In this document: positions 49,741-62,326 of the stretch, in pieces
Layout: every line of letters starts with the position of its first letter
Numbering within the stretch: position 1 is the first letter of the stretch
NCBI GenBank assembly: GCA_034766995.1
Contig: CM068314.1
Location: forward strand, 17,388,201 to 17,452,200
Origin: Acanthacorydalis orientalis
Lineage: Eukaryota; Arthropoda; Insecta; Megaloptera; Corydalidae
Direction: 5' to 3'
DNA: 64,000 bases
Made by a program: the position numbers and the translations under genes
The notes under the pieces: generated by a model
Databases searched by the model: none
What the model was told of the DNA's origin: nothing
The model's input: the letters and a program-made list of their open reading frames with translations, nothing else

Positions 49741-51134
49741 TCTAAGAACAGAAACATGAATACACGTTTTTTCTATAGGAATTAAAACTAGACTTTTTTG
49801 AAATAACAAATCTTTCTTCAAAAAATAGCAGTCAATTTTTGATAGATTATATTGGATAAAAATAATTATTTAATAATAAAAAAATGATGCAATTGATAAT
49901 TTTAGAGGAGATTTTTAATTTAATTTTATTTCGTATTTTATGTACTAAAAAATATATTAAATCAATAATCATTAAAAAACAGTTATTGTGCAATCGTTTT
50001 ATTTATTTAAATGTTATCAAAGATATTTTTAAATATCGTTATAAGAATGATATAATACGTCAAGTAACATTTTGATTCTTGTTCATAGAAAATAATAACT
50101 TCAATGATTTTGTCAAGGATACAAATTAATCGTACTTTCACTAATATAAAATAGAACTCATAATATTATAAATAGAATTTCAGTTGTTATAATTTTTATT
50201 GTCGAATATTTTAGAGAACGACTTTTAAATTTTCATTTTTCAAACGACCTTTAAATAAGTAATCGATTTACAAGGTCGTTCTAAATTTGAAATGTTACTG
50301 TTTTATTTATGTTTTGAAATCATTGTGTTTTATGATTGAAAATAAAACACGGATATGTAATGAAAATTATAAAAAATGATATTGTGAATGCCTTTTTTCA
50401 TTCTGTTTATATGTAATCATCTTTAAATTTTTTATAATTTATCAAAAATGTTTCACTGTGAAATATACTCTTGTTTGATTAGTTTTTGCTTCTACTCATA
50501 TTATTTTATATCGACTTGAAAAATTCCATCATTTATGTAGTATGCTTTATTTTGTTATCTGTTAAAAATATTTTTCTCTAAAACAAGTTATATTTTGTTT
50601 TTTTTTTCCATGAATATTTGTCAATGTAAATAATCAGCATTAAACGTCAGGACAGTAATCTCTTTTTTAATTCATACAGGCTGTACATATTCACACATAT
50701 CAGTGAACATCCTTTGAAGTGTAATATCCAATTATGAAAAACGCTTTATCGAATAATATCGATAAAAAACATATAAACCAACGTGTAATTTAGTTTTGAT
50801 CATTTATCTTCATTAATGATTACAAGAACTTGATCGGAAATTAAATTCACGAGAATAAAAAACAACTTTAAATTAAAATTGTATTAGAACGAACAAAAAA
50901 AATCAAACAAAAACCAGCCATTAATTTTGAAACATTCATTCTTTTTGTGCAAGGTATATTATTATTTACTTATAATTAAAAGTTCTTTTTTTACACAACT
51001 GCTATGTTTCTGTTTGAACATTCGGTGTATGAATTAACTTTATTTTAAAGCTAGTGTATATTTAAGATTTTAATGGAAAATTTTCTACTAGTTATTTGTA
51101 AATTTTAGTATTTGTTTTAAATTAAATATATTCA

Positions 51135-51143
51135 TTATATATA

Positions 51144-51199
<56 letters not shown>

Positions 51200-51200
51200 C
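51135..51200. repeat. (TA)n microsatellite with CA end
   Basis: TA array with TTTA and TACA interruptions, ending in CACCTACATACATACA. Confidence 0.95.
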
Positions 51201-51296
51201 ACCTACATACATACAACAAAGAATACACTTAATTTAAATCAAATACTAAAATATATAAATATCTACTAAAAAGCTTGTATTAAAATCTCAAATACA

Positions 51297-51299
<3 letters not shown>

Positions 51300-51348
<49 letters not shown>
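51300..51348. repeat. (TA)n microsatellite
   Basis: About 24 uninterrupted TA units. Confidence 0.97.
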
Positions 51349-51351
<3 letters not shown>

Positions 51352-51954
51352 GATTAATTTTTTTCATCGGTATCAAAAAGAATCATTAGTTAAAAGAGAC
51401 TTTCTTTCAAAATACAATAATTACGGATTATAAAACATTTAATAAATAGTCGTATCCGGAAATATTTCATTGATATTACATTCCTAATTAAAACTATAAT
51501 AACATTAATCATTTATTGTCAGTGTGATTTATTGAAATCCATTTGGCCGGCTGAAGTAAAATTCTTGTTTTTACATAGTAGTTATATTGTCGATTCAAGT
51601 ACAAAAGATTAAATGTACTATAAAATGTATCACATACTTCAAATGATCCACATCATTTTTACATTCATTTAAAACATTATTTATTTTAAAAAATCGGTTT
51701 TGTGCGATCGTAATAAAATAGCTAATATAACGACCAATTGTTCGATACGATGTAATGTTTGTGATGTGTCATTTTTCGTTAAGAAAGTAATTATTTCGAA
51801 TGTTCAGTGAACCGCAATCTTGACAACGTTATTTAATAACAAAACTTAATTGGATTATAAAGTAATAGATACCTTAAAAAGCAATACCCAGAATGTATTA
51901 TGTTTTCTTCTTTTGTCATAATTTGATTAAAGAAGAAATTTTGTATTAAATTTG

Positions 51955-52325
51955 TATAAAATGCGTTTTAATTCTTCTCGCTTCGACTGTTTCCATTTCT
52001 GCAGTCTAAGCTTTAATTCATGCCAACGATATTCAATTGTGGTTCATGTTTGATGTTTGTTGGGGTGTATAGAACTGTTTTCCATTTGTATAACCATTAT
52101 GTCACTAGAAGTTGTGTGTTTGGTCGTTGTCTGACTGGAAAGTGTATTTTGAAGACTGGCTGAATTTCACAACACAAAAACAAGATTATTTTTCAGTATG
52201 TTGTATGAAATACTATGTGACAATTGAACAACTCTTTATGGCCTCTAATTCGTAGACCATAGTAAACCCATCTTTATGCTTCACTATTAGAATTTTTATT
52301 TTTAGTTCTTTCTACGATCTACTCT
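51955..52325 (-). pseudogene. Tc1-like transposase pseudogene (catalytic domain remnant)
   Basis: Reading the minus strand from right to left with frame changes gives the Tc1-family catalytic domain in the correct order. VKHKDGFTMVYEL corresponds to the family's VKHGGGSIMVWG. ISYNILKNNL corresponds to the conserved Y-x-N-I-L segment. YTFQSDNDQTHN corresponds to FQQDNDPKHT with its catalytic Asp. QFYTPQQTSNMNH stands where tPPQSPDLNP should be, so the SPD Asp is lost. IEYRWHELKLRLQKWKQSK corresponds to IEhlWhELK. Multiple stops and at least two frame changes make it dead. The N-terminal DNA-binding region and terminal repeats were not located. Confidence 0.8.
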
Positions 52326-52999
52326 TTACATTCTTAGTGTTTTATTTTACCAAAAAAATTCCCATATACATCAGTAAAAATATTTTATTCGAAAATGATC
52401 GTGTATTTAGTAAGATTTAGCCAATTTATTTTATTTACATCGCTTAGTAAATACTTTTTTTTGGAATTTTTGCTTTTTAAGACATATAGTTTATGAATGT
52501 AACATACTCACTTTTGATATTACTTGAAGCAACTCATTTGATAATATTCGTTCACTAATTTTTTTATTATTATTTGAATGGTCGATTTCAATAATTCAAC
52601 CTGCATACCTTTCTCTAACATTGACATTAATTTATTTCTTATTTTTTCTTTTTGCAGTTTTCGTTAGAAATTATTTTCGTTATTTATTTGTTGTTGCTTT
52701 TTTCTTATAAACGAATAAACGTATCCGTATCTATTTTAAAAATTAGACATTCGGTTATTTTGTTAACAGTTTTTGTGTTTTTCGCAATTTGTCCAAATGT
52801 GTAAGTGTTTCTAAAGTGTGTGTAAAACAAAAAAATGTAAAGAATGTCAATTTACATTTACATAATATATAAGTAGAAAATAATACATACATCGTATGTA
52901 ATTCACACGAAAATATCATCGTGTAAGTTTTAAAAATAAATATAAAATCCGTACTCGACGAATGATTCTTGTAGACAATCTGCAAATACACCAACGTAA

Positions 53000-53468
53000 A
53001 ACAGGTTGAGTCGAAAACAGGCCAATATGTATCTTTCCGATGATTACGGTGTTAGTGTGTAGGTACGTCAACATCCTCGAGTATTCACCGCAGGGTCTCC
53101 CGAGACACCCAATGCGACGCCGTTTACATCGACGCCGGCACGCGACCGCTGTCCGCCGGCCCGTAGACGTGCGCAAGCACCACCGTACCTAACCAACCGT
53201 TTTGTGACGCTCAGTCACGGCCTACCACAGTTTATCTGCATGCGGTCTCTGTGTGTATTTGAGTAAGTGTGAGTACGCGGTGTTGCATGGGTTGACCGTG
53301 AATATCATCAATGTTATCATCATCTGTTACGATGTATGTACAGTGTTTTATGAATGTATGCATTGGCGCCAAAACAGATGTTCGAGAGTTGACATTTTTG
53401 TTTTATTTGTTGTGCGGTTTCGTCGAGTGCTCTTCTCTCTATACGCGATCGAATTTGTGACATTCTTA

Positions 53469-53470
<2 letters not shown>
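53000..53470. promoter_or_regulatory. GC- and CpG-rich island
   Basis: A sharp composition change with many CpG dinucleotides (such as CGACGCCGTTTACATCGACG and CCGTCCGCCGG-like runs) between AT-rich flanks. It contains the candidate exon ending at 53262 and ends at a TA/TG array. Whether it is a promoter, an exon or both cannot be settled from sequence alone. Confidence 0.45.
53063..53262 (+). CDS. candidate exon with consensus donor, product unknown
   Basis: An AG at 53061-53062 or, better placed after pyrimidines, CACCGCAG at 53086-53093 could be the acceptor. The donor TTTGA|GTAAGTGTG is a full consensus match. Between them one frame is open for 66 codons: VRQHPRVFTAGSPETPNATP, then FTSTPARDRCPPARRRAQAP, then PYLTNRFVTLSHGLPQFICM and RSLCVFE. 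It ends in phase 2. The Pro/Ala/Arg/Thr-rich composition partly reflects GC richness, and a second frame is open for about 43 codons, so it could be a non-coding 5' exon. No domain recognised. Confidence 0.38.
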
Positions 53471-53535
<65 letters not shown>

Positions 53536-53536
53536 A
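53467..53536. repeat. compound (TA)n(TG)n microsatellite
   Basis: About 25 TA units, a TG near the start and eight TG units at the end. Confidence 0.97.
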
Positions 53537-53539
53537 TTA

Positions 53540-54495
53540 TTTACTTTAATACGATTAAATTATTTACTCTTTTATTCAAGAACTGTGTAAATTTCATTAT
53601 CGATAAATTAATATGCTTTGATTGAAATTAATTTGACCTCAAAACAAAATTAGCAATTTAATTTTTTAAAAGTATCGCATGTCACACGTTTCAGAAATAT
53701 ATACAAACTGTTTACTGTATGCAGTGTAATAAACAGTAAACTCTTTTTATCAGTAATAGTGTAAATTCGTGAAAGTCGGAAATTTAAATTTAATTCAAAT
53801 TTTAATTCGATGTAAATCTGTCATATAAACAAAAGTTAAAAATATAAAATCAGTTTTATTCTTAACAGGAATACTAGCTAATAGGTAAGAATTAAACTGT
53901 AAATGTGAGTAGAAATTAGAGTGAGATTAATTTTTGAAACATTTGATTCATTATACTGTGATTATTTTATTTTTTAAACAAGCTGATTATTTATACTGTG
54001 CGAATTACCTTAATGTACTTCTCATTAAATATTACAAGTTTATTATTTATCACTGATGTTTGTTTTTCATAATTTTAAATTTGTAAAAACCCGAAATTAA
54101 AAATCTGTATAAAAAAATTGCCGTATTTAAGTATGTATGTATTAATTAATTAAATGTAAAGCAAATATAGCAATAATAATATTTAAAAATGGCAAATATC
54201 ATTAACAAATAAGTAATAAAAAGACAGTTAACATAATATCAAATATTGCGCATAAAAATGAAAATAAAGGACAAATGAAAACATATATTAATTTTTTAAA
54301 GTCAAAATTCCTAGCCGGTATTTAAAATATAATTAATATGTTTGGAAGTAAAATGTGACTGTATGACAAGGGACTTTTACTGCAGATGTATATAATACTA
54401 CATGTAATGAAATGTAGTTATTTAGATTCTTGTTATAAAACAATCATTTAAAATTATTGAAGGTGTACTGAAATTGGAAAAAATATTTTTTTTCG

Positions 54496-54549
<54 letters not shown>

Positions 54550-54880
54550 CGTAACTAATAGAAAATACTTTACTTTTTTGGCATAGGTCTGTCTAACTTT
54601 TTAATTTAAGAATTTACTACCAGTTAATTTATAGTTCTTGTTAGTTTTATAGTTTCATTACTCAGTGTTTTATATGTGAAATAATAAAATAACGTTTTCA
54701 GTTACGACCAATATTTTTAAATGATAGCGCATTTCTTTTATAGAATAGAAAATAGAAGCATAACTTAAAAAGTAGTTAAAATGGGAATTATATATAAAAT
54801 AATGAGTAAGCAAAAAAGAACACATACTCAGTTAATTTTACAATGTACTTATATCACAATTCAGTTCTGGCATTGACCAT
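53540..54880. other. AT-rich gene-empty DNA
   Basis: One TA array and no supportable gene. Confidence 0.6.
54500..54544. repeat. (TA)n microsatellite
   Basis: About 22 uninterrupted TA units. Confidence 0.97.
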
Positions 54881-54884
54881 AAAT

Positions 54885-55165
54885 TCACTTTCACAAATGA
54901 ATATGTCTCTCGGCCTAATGATATGTACATTTTTTAATCAAAAATGTTCAGTAAATGAGTTTTGATTATTTTTGATAATTGCTTGTGTGAATTTCGATGG
55001 CAATATTATCATCTTCCTCAGAGCGCTAAGTTGTAGATTTTTCTGTATTTAACACTCTGAGGATGATGTGCTGGATAATCTAAAAATAATCAATTGAACG
55101 TTTTGATCAAAACATTTTTTGTAAATTATGGTGCGAGACAAAATTAATTTTGGAAGTGTACTTGC
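54885..55165. mobile_element. foldback repeat family member (copy J)
   Basis: Full layout: AATTCACTTTCACAAATGAA at the left end, TTTTAATCAAAAATGTTCAG, TGAATTTCGATGGCAATATT, CAGAGCGCTAAGTTGTAGAT at the centre, ACACTCTGAGGATGATG as its inverse, AATCAATTGAACGTTTTGAT, and GGTGCGAGACAAAATTAATT near the right end. The central CCTCAGAGCGCTAAG / ACACTCTGAGGATGATG pairing shows the fold. Confidence 0.68.
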
Positions 55166-55479
55166 ATATAATAAAAAGAAAAGTAAATAATCAATGATTT
55201 ATTATATATACTCCAGTGTTTGTAATATACATATAATATAAATATAGATTTTCACACGGTAACCCTAGAATGTAGACTCATTATTATTATATCTATGCGT
55301 ATGTAATAATTTTTTTTATTTACAAGTCATTGTTTTGAACAAATGTTAAGTACGGACATGCTTGTAATTAAAATTAGCAGAGCGATTAGTTTTATTCACT
55401 TTAAAATATTTTCAGTTGAAATTGAATCCATATTGAATACAATAAATAAATAATCTAATAAGAGTTTATCTCTTATCGT

Positions 55480-55890
55480 CCGTTTCGACAGCAACATTGT
55501 CGCACAGTGTTGTTCATTGATTTGTGAATTGTTTGGTATAAACGGAACGTTTTTCGTATCCCTCATTTGTGGACGCACATGAATTCGTAAATGTGTGTGT
55601 TCACGTAGCATGGCGTGGCGTAGCGTACTTTTCCCACACTCTCGATAAATGAGTAGTTCATATACTCTACCACATGTTGTGTGTTGTAATCATACTAGGT
55701 CATTAACATTTAAATCATATGTGTTGTGTGAATGCGTACTATACCTACACCGCCCTGGTTTTGTATGTTTTTGAATGAATGAGTACGTATTATGATTGAT
55801 TTGTACGTGGTTTCGGGGTATGATTGCGCTTTCATTGATACGATGGCCCTAGTACGTACTCTACATGCAACATTGCATTGTTTTCGCAAA
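55480..55890. other. less AT-rich patch
   Basis: Rich in TGTGTG, GTACGTA and CpG (GCATGGCGTGGCGTAGCGTA), moderate GC. A minus-strand 71-codon frame crosses it, but I found no splice sites to support it. It is possibly conserved regulatory or intronic sequence. Confidence 0.3.
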
Positions 55891-55967
55891 TATTTTCATT
55901 GATAAAAATGTTCATTCATAACCATGTTCAGGCATAAACAATATTTTATAAAACAGTATACATATAC

Positions 55968-55969
<2 letters not shown>

Positions 55970-56040
<71 letters not shown>
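55970..56040. repeat. (TA)n microsatellite
   Basis: About 34 uninterrupted TA units. Confidence 0.97.
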
Positions 56041-56041
<1 letters not shown>

Positions 56042-56923
56042 CGTCTTAGATAATCTAATGTAGTGGAGACAATCTATATATTTCTGATTTTTACCGAACT
56101 TACTCAGGAGTATAAAATCAAATTTTAAAATATATACAGATTTGTACATATTTAAATAATACAGCTATAAATATGTTAAAACTAGTATTAACATAGAAAT
56201 GTTGAAGTAAAATATTCTTAAATTGTTTAAAATTACAAATATATTAAATGAGTTATTTAATATTAGAACTGATTTGTATGAGTATTAGTAGTGTGTTATA
56301 CATTATTTATCCGTATTTAAATCAATAAAAATTCATATTTATTTTAAGTAAATAAATATGAAAAAGAATTGGAAATGTTAATGATTTTTTTACAATTCAA
56401 AAGTTGTTTTACAAGAAATTAAATTTATTGCATATGAAAAAAACTTCATCTTAAATCTTTCTTTCCCAGGTGCTTGTATATTTATATCCAATTTTTAAAT
56501 AAATATGAGTTTTTTTTTCATTTTTATGCTCAATATTCAATGATTAAACAACAGGTAAAAAATATTTCTTGGTAATATTTAAAAATCAAATTAGAAAATA
56601 AATAATGATACAATAAGTATCCAAATCATTCGCTATTAAGAGTTATAAAACGATTATTTTATTTTTTAATTGTTCCTTGTTGTATAAATTATTTCTTAAT
56701 ATATAATAAATAACTCAGTTTTTTTCGTATTTATAACCAATAATTAGTAGTAGCATTTCAGATATTTAATTAATGCCTTTATTGCCCGTATATATTGTGA
56801 AATTCAAATTAATGGATAATTTGTCGAACTTTTACAGATATTTTTATTACATTTATAGGTTTATTTAGAATCATACGTTTTCAATAGTTACTTTTACTCA
56901 TTATACATTCAATTATTGAGTAA

Positions 56924-56948
56924 ACACACATACATACATACACACACA

Positions 56949-57007
<59 letters not shown>
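56924..57007. repeat. compound (CA/CATA)n(TA)n microsatellite
   Basis: ACACACATACATACATACAC followed by about 29 TA units. Confidence 0.97.
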
Positions 57008-57012
<5 letters not shown>

Positions 57013-58324
57013 TGTAATAGATTACCTCTGTCATGTTTTTTTCATCGTATATTTTACTTCAATCATATTTCATAAAAAATGTTATATAATTAAAGATAAT
57101 TGTATTGTATGTCATTCTTATTTGATTTGTGTTGAATATAAAAAAGTATATTAAAGTAGTATTAAATAATTAATTCATTCGGAAGCAATTTCATGTACAC
57201 ATTGCGTTTTAGCGTCCAATCTAAAATTCAAATCAGTTTTTTGATAAGTTTATTAACTACAGCAACAATAAATACAAAAGACACACATATTAAACTACAA
57301 ATTGACAACGATAAGTCACGACCTACACTCACGCATAATTCTGTTCTGTCAGTGCACGCCAAGTCATTCTGAACAGGTGTTAGGCGTGGTTGTGTGTGCA
57401 ATGTTACAGACGTAGCGTGACAGCCAACATGTGTACCCTATCTACTACACTAACTTACCTATACGGTACGTTCGTATATAAAACTCCAGACTATTAAAAC
57501 TACCTGTGATCTCCAGACTAATGGACAGGTGGTCGAATCAGCAGAGTGAGTTTGTTATTATCAGTGATAGACTTCATTTATATATATGATTCATTTATGA
57601 AAAAAAAAACCCACCTTTAATTACTTATAAAAATGTTCAAAATTATTCGTGTTTTAATGTTTTGTTTTGAGTAATAAAATATACATATAGTTTATGTAGG
57701 TGTGTATGTATTTACTGTATTTTTTTGAAATATATCTTTCTATCTCTCTATATAAATTAATAAATTAATTGACTATGTACAAAAGAACGATTGATGCATA
57801 ATCCGAACACTTCTCTGTATGATAAATTATGTTTTAATGTGTAATGGCATTTAATTAAGTATTACAAAATGTCAATATACAATTTTATAAAATACGTAAC
57901 TAATTGATTTTTAATAAAGTTCCAGCATTAACACGGAAAGTTAATTAGAGTTTACAGTATAGAAGTTCGAGAATTTTTTACAATAAACTTAGTTTTCTTA
58001 CGGTTGTTTAAAAATACTTCCATGTTTTAGTAAACATTTTATTTCTCGACGTTTGTTTAAGAACAAAGCATTTAAATATAGAATGAAAAAAAACTCTTTA
58101 CATCAATTAATTAATAAATAATTTAAAAAAGAGAAGTACATTTAAGTCTAGGAATACGTACAATATTTAATAGTTGTATGTAAAACAATGTTTAATTAAC
58201 CTTTTTTGCTATTAATGATTTCAAAATAATTCATTATATATTTGTTTACAAATATGATAAAGTATAACATGGCTTAAAATAATTATAAATGTTTGGAATT
58301 AAAAGAACTAGGTAATTTATATTG

Positions 58325-58560
58325 AACGATTATATTTATTTTGAGGCGATACCATCATCTTCAAAGCGCTAAGTTACAAGAAAATCGTTCAGAATGATGC
58401 ACATTACCTTTAAAATACACATCAGTAATAATCAAAAAAATAATCAGTAATTAATAATTAAACATTCTGGATCAAAAAATATTATACTTGTGAGATGAGT
58501 GAAAATGTCTTTTTTATGAAAGTAAATTTAACCACCGTTTCAAAAACTATATTGTGAAGT
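58325..58560. mobile_element. foldback repeat family member (copy K)
   Basis: Contains ATCATCTTCAAAGCGCTAAG, TTCAGAATGATGCACATTAC, TCAGTAATTAATAATTAAAC, GAGATGAGTGAAAATGTC and GAAAGTAAATTTAACC, that is the centre and a complete right arm to the terminus. The left arm is truncated. Confidence 0.65.
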
Positions 58561-59089
58561 ACCTTTTTATTTCTAAATGTTATAAAATTAATAACTAATT
58601 AAAACATAGAGTACCGTGTTTTGTTGTGATCCAATATATATTATTATCAGTTTGTTTCTTGTCGGATTTGTATGTAAAAATGACAATATTTAATGTGTTG
58701 AATATTCATATTTGTTTAAAATTTCTAACTAGAATTTGTTTTAATAATTATGTTCAGTATCAATATCTGAGCACTAAGAAAATATATTTTAAATGTTTCT
58801 ATCTAATGTTTGTTTTTATAATAAATGTTATTAAGAAATATACAGAAAATCGTTGCATAACATAAAAGTGTTTTTCGTGAAAGTAAATCAAATCGTAATT
58901 ATATTCTGGTTAAGTAATACAGCATTATGAAATATTCGTTCTTGTTTATATATCATCGACCTTATCCTTACAATTGAATTTTTAATCTGTATATTATACA
59001 ATTTACATTCTAAATGAATTAAATAATATTATTGTAGATGCTATTGTACGAATTGATTTTCAATAACGATAATAATAATAATTCATTTC

Positions 59090-59360
59090 TCATATCGTGT
59101 TAGTGTAGTCCGGTGACGTTCATTTAATTAGATATGAAAAATGTCATAAAGTACGTACAACAATGTCGTACATCTGTATGTATGATCGCATTTGAGACAT
59201 ACACTTTGTGAGCACATGGTCATTAAACTGTCTCGACAAGTGAAGAGTGACGTGCTGTATGTAGTGGTGGGTAGATACCTTATCATCATCTTGTCATATG
59301 AAAACGTGTAATGACATAACACGTACCGTGTAAAATTGTCACCTTGTCGCTTGAATCGGC
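59090..59360. other. less AT-rich patch
   Basis: Moderate GC with GTACGTAC-type and CpG-containing words. A 64-codon minus-strand frame is present without splice support. No function assigned. Confidence 0.3.
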
Positions 59361-59364
59361 ATTA

Positions 59365-59965
59365 CGGAGAAAGAAGATATTTGAATTCATTCATTCTCTA
59401 AAGGTGAAATAATTTGTATTCAATGTGAATAGAAATTGTTTATTTATTCAGTGCTTTTTTGTCATGTTACATAAGTGAATGTATATATGTTTATTTTCTA
59501 TGTACACAAGAAGTACGATTATTATTCTACTATAAAAATGGAAATAGTGTTCGCAATACAGGTAAAGTAATAACAGTTTCTTTTATTTAACGTTATTGTT
59601 CACATTGTTTTAGAAAATATTGCAAACATGTTTACGAATTTAAATGTATGTTTTATACTCATGCAGGTTTTTAAAACATCATTTCAATTTATTATTTGTT
59701 TTTATTTTTAACTCTTGTTTCGTTCAACTACAAAGATTTATTTCTGTTTATCATATGATTTTAATTTCTACACTATATTATATAATGAAAAATAAATATT
59801 TATGTTACTAACACCATTCCGATCCAACTCGAATGATTATTCATCAGTCTTAGAAGATTTTATAATATTTATAGAAATTATGTAATGTTTAAATAAAACA
59901 TATTTTTTTCATAATATAGTTTTGGCTCAGTGATTCGATTTTATAAGTGAATTGTTTACACGTCT
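59365..59965. other. AT-rich gene-empty DNA
   Basis: No repeat or exon seen. Confidence 0.55.
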
Positions 59966-59969
59966 TACA

Positions 59970-60155
59970 AACGAAATGATTTAAGTGAAAAAATGTTCAT
60001 ATTTGATTATTGATCATTTTTCTGTCATTACGTTCACAAAAATCTAATCTGGCTATCAAAATGGTCCATAAATAATTATTGAACTTTTGGATTAGAAACA
60101 GTTTTAATGGTTTTTGAGGTGAGTGAAAAATATATTATGAAAACATACTTTTATT
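59970..60155. mobile_element. foldback repeat family, short copy (L)
   Basis: Left block AAAAAATGTTCATATTTGAT, then TATTGATCATTTTTCTG, and right block AATAATTATTGAACTTTTGG, then GAGGTGAGTGAAAAATAT. The two arms flank only about 50 bp. Confidence 0.6.
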
Positions 60156-60284
60156 AATCAAAAGTCGTACTAAATCTAAATATTAAAAAATTGAACTAAT
60201 AGTGTATGTTTATTTGTTATATTGTCTTTCTTTCTTTTTTTACTCTCTATTTTTTTTATTTAAATGCTTCAAACCATATTGAAA

Positions 60285-60600
60285 TTTGTCTTTTCTACGA
60301 CCGGTTTCAACTTTCATCTTAAGGTGAATATTTTTGAACTCAACAAGTTCAAAACCGCAGTATAAAAAAGGATTCAAAAATTATTTCCCTAAAGATAAAA
60401 ATTGTCGAAAAAACGGCCGTTGAAGAAACAAATTCGAATGTGGTATCGAGGATTCAAACGAAACCCCATGAATAACTGATACATGAGAAGATAATGAAAT
60501 ATAGAAAAACCATATGTATGTCACAGTTTTCCAAGGTGCAAGAAAAAATATATTTCCTCCTATATGATTTTCAAAATAGGCAACAGGTAATTTTTAAATT
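60285..60600. mobile_element. possible transposon-derived segment with CGACCGGTTTC motif
   Basis: Begins TTCTACGACCGGTTTCAACT, a motif type I associate with ends or leaders of dispersed animal repeats, and continues as a less AT-rich block to about 60590. Plus-strand reading gives a broken frame containing KKRPLKKQIRMWYRGFKRNP before stops. No family can be named. Confidence 0.25.
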
Positions 60601-61298
60601 ACTATATTATTTTATAAAAATAATATCAGTGATGTACTAGCCTATTTTATATGAAACTTAATTATTGATCGTATTAAAAAAATGGCATTTACGATATTAA
60701 TATATTTGTTGTAACTCTGTATGAAAATTGCCGAAAATAAAATTAATATCTTTTTATTAATATGTTTTTTATTCTAATTAAATTGAAATATTTCTATACT
60801 TTCAGTCAGTATATGTAATTTTAGAGTGGAAACATAAAAGCATAAAGAAGGTATTTATTCGATATTTTTTATATAAAAATATATTGAAATTTTTTGTCAA
60901 AAATTGTTTAAACGAATTAAAAGTGATTACGTAAAAGATTAAAAAGTTCTTTACATCATACTAAATGTACTGCGTGTAATTGATAACTTATTCAAATACT
61001 TCCCTTTGAAAAGTACTTCCTATTATTATTTTATTTTTATTTTAAATCGATTAGTAAATTGATTTTATACATTGATCATTTCAACGCGGAAATTGAAAAT
61101 ATTTCTTTAAGTTAGATTGGAATCATTAAGTGTACTTTCACTTTTTCACTATTTTTCAATGGGTTTTTAACTACTTTTATATTTATACGCATTCATTGCA
61201 CTTCCTATAGGTATAAGTTATGTGTATTTCATGAAAAAAAGAATTTATTCCATATAACTTAAAAATATATTTAAAATTTAAACCGAATATAATTGTGT

Positions 61299-61302
<4 letters not shown>

Positions 61303-61373
<71 letters not shown>

Positions 61374-61380
61374 GTATACA
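61303..61380. repeat. (TA)n microsatellite with CA end
   Basis: About 34 TA units followed by CACGTATACA. Confidence 0.97.
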
Positions 61381-62277
61381 TGGTATATTAGATAGAAGAA
61401 AAATATAAATTTAATAAACTACAATGAAACGTCTAAAATAAATTAACTGAATAATTTTATACTAAAAATGTAATTATATTTTCTTATTAACACCGCCAAA
61501 CAATGAACGTAAAATTGAGTTTATTGAATAGATACAAAATCTTTAAAATGTCGATTTATCATCCATCAATCATCAAATATAATAATTGACGACGACGTTA
61601 AACCTAATCTTGTATGAAAAGTTATTTCATTATTAGTATATTAAAGTCTATATATTTTCCACTGTCATAATTTAAAAGAGTCTTAATTAAAAAAGTCATT
61701 AGCATACTATGGAAATAAATAACAAAAATACAACAAAACAAATGTGTCGGAATTTAATTGGACTCTAGAAATATAATGAGATGTTTAAAAAAATATACGT
61801 ATACGTACATAAATATAAAATTAAACAAAAATGACAATTTGATATCAAACAAGTCGAGTGTTTCTTTTTATAAAAAAGAAATATTTGAAAGAGACGTATA
61901 GAATATTTTTTTCGTTTGTTCATGAAGATTGTTAATAGAAAGTTTTGAATACAATGTGACTTGTCTAATTTGTATTTACATCATTAAGTTACTGATATGA
62001 AATTGTCTTATAAATTAAACAGGTTGTTCTTTTTTGTTTAATGAATAATATTGACATATCAATTTACATAACATTATTTACAACATTCAATATATACATA
62101 TACGTTATAATTAATTGATTTAATCTTCTAGTTTATTTATATAGTTGTGTTTTTCTTAATTATTTGAATGTTATCTTATCTCAATCTGTGTTATATAAAT
62201 ATGCCATTATTTATTGTTCGAATTTTGAAAGTTATTTGATAAAAAAAATACTCCAATATATTAATTACATGTTGTGT

Positions 62278-62326
62278 AAAAAGTGATAAATAAAATATAT
62301 ATATATATATATATTTATCACTTTTT
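62278..62326. repeat. palindrome with (AT)n loop
   Basis: The left arm AAAAAGTGATAAATA (15 bp) is exactly inverted as TATTTATCACTTTTT. The spacer between is mostly AT repeats, which can also pair. The whole 49-bp unit can form one long hairpin. Confidence 0.9.

Larger units (their letters stand above)
48605..51950. other. AT-rich gene-empty DNA
   Basis: Includes two TA arrays and, at 49440-49740, scattered blocks (CCCGATCAGAAAAGTTTAAC, TATTTCGATGACGATACTAG, GTGAAAGTTAATTTAGTGCC) that look like a worn foldback family copy. Confidence 0.5.
55895..58315. other. AT-rich gene-empty DNA with one GC-richer patch
   Basis: Two TA arrays. The patch at 57310-57550 has, on the minus strand, a donor-like TATAG|GTAAGT, but no convincing acceptor and frame partner. 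Confidence 0.45.

Noticed and set aside
52755..53176. Minus-strand frames of 79 and 86 codons at the 53-kb island
   Set aside because: One extends into AT-rich DNA with AT-driven composition and the other is Arg/Cys-rich from reading CpG DNA. A TATTTGCAG acceptor-like site on minus is present, but no matching donor and frame were found.
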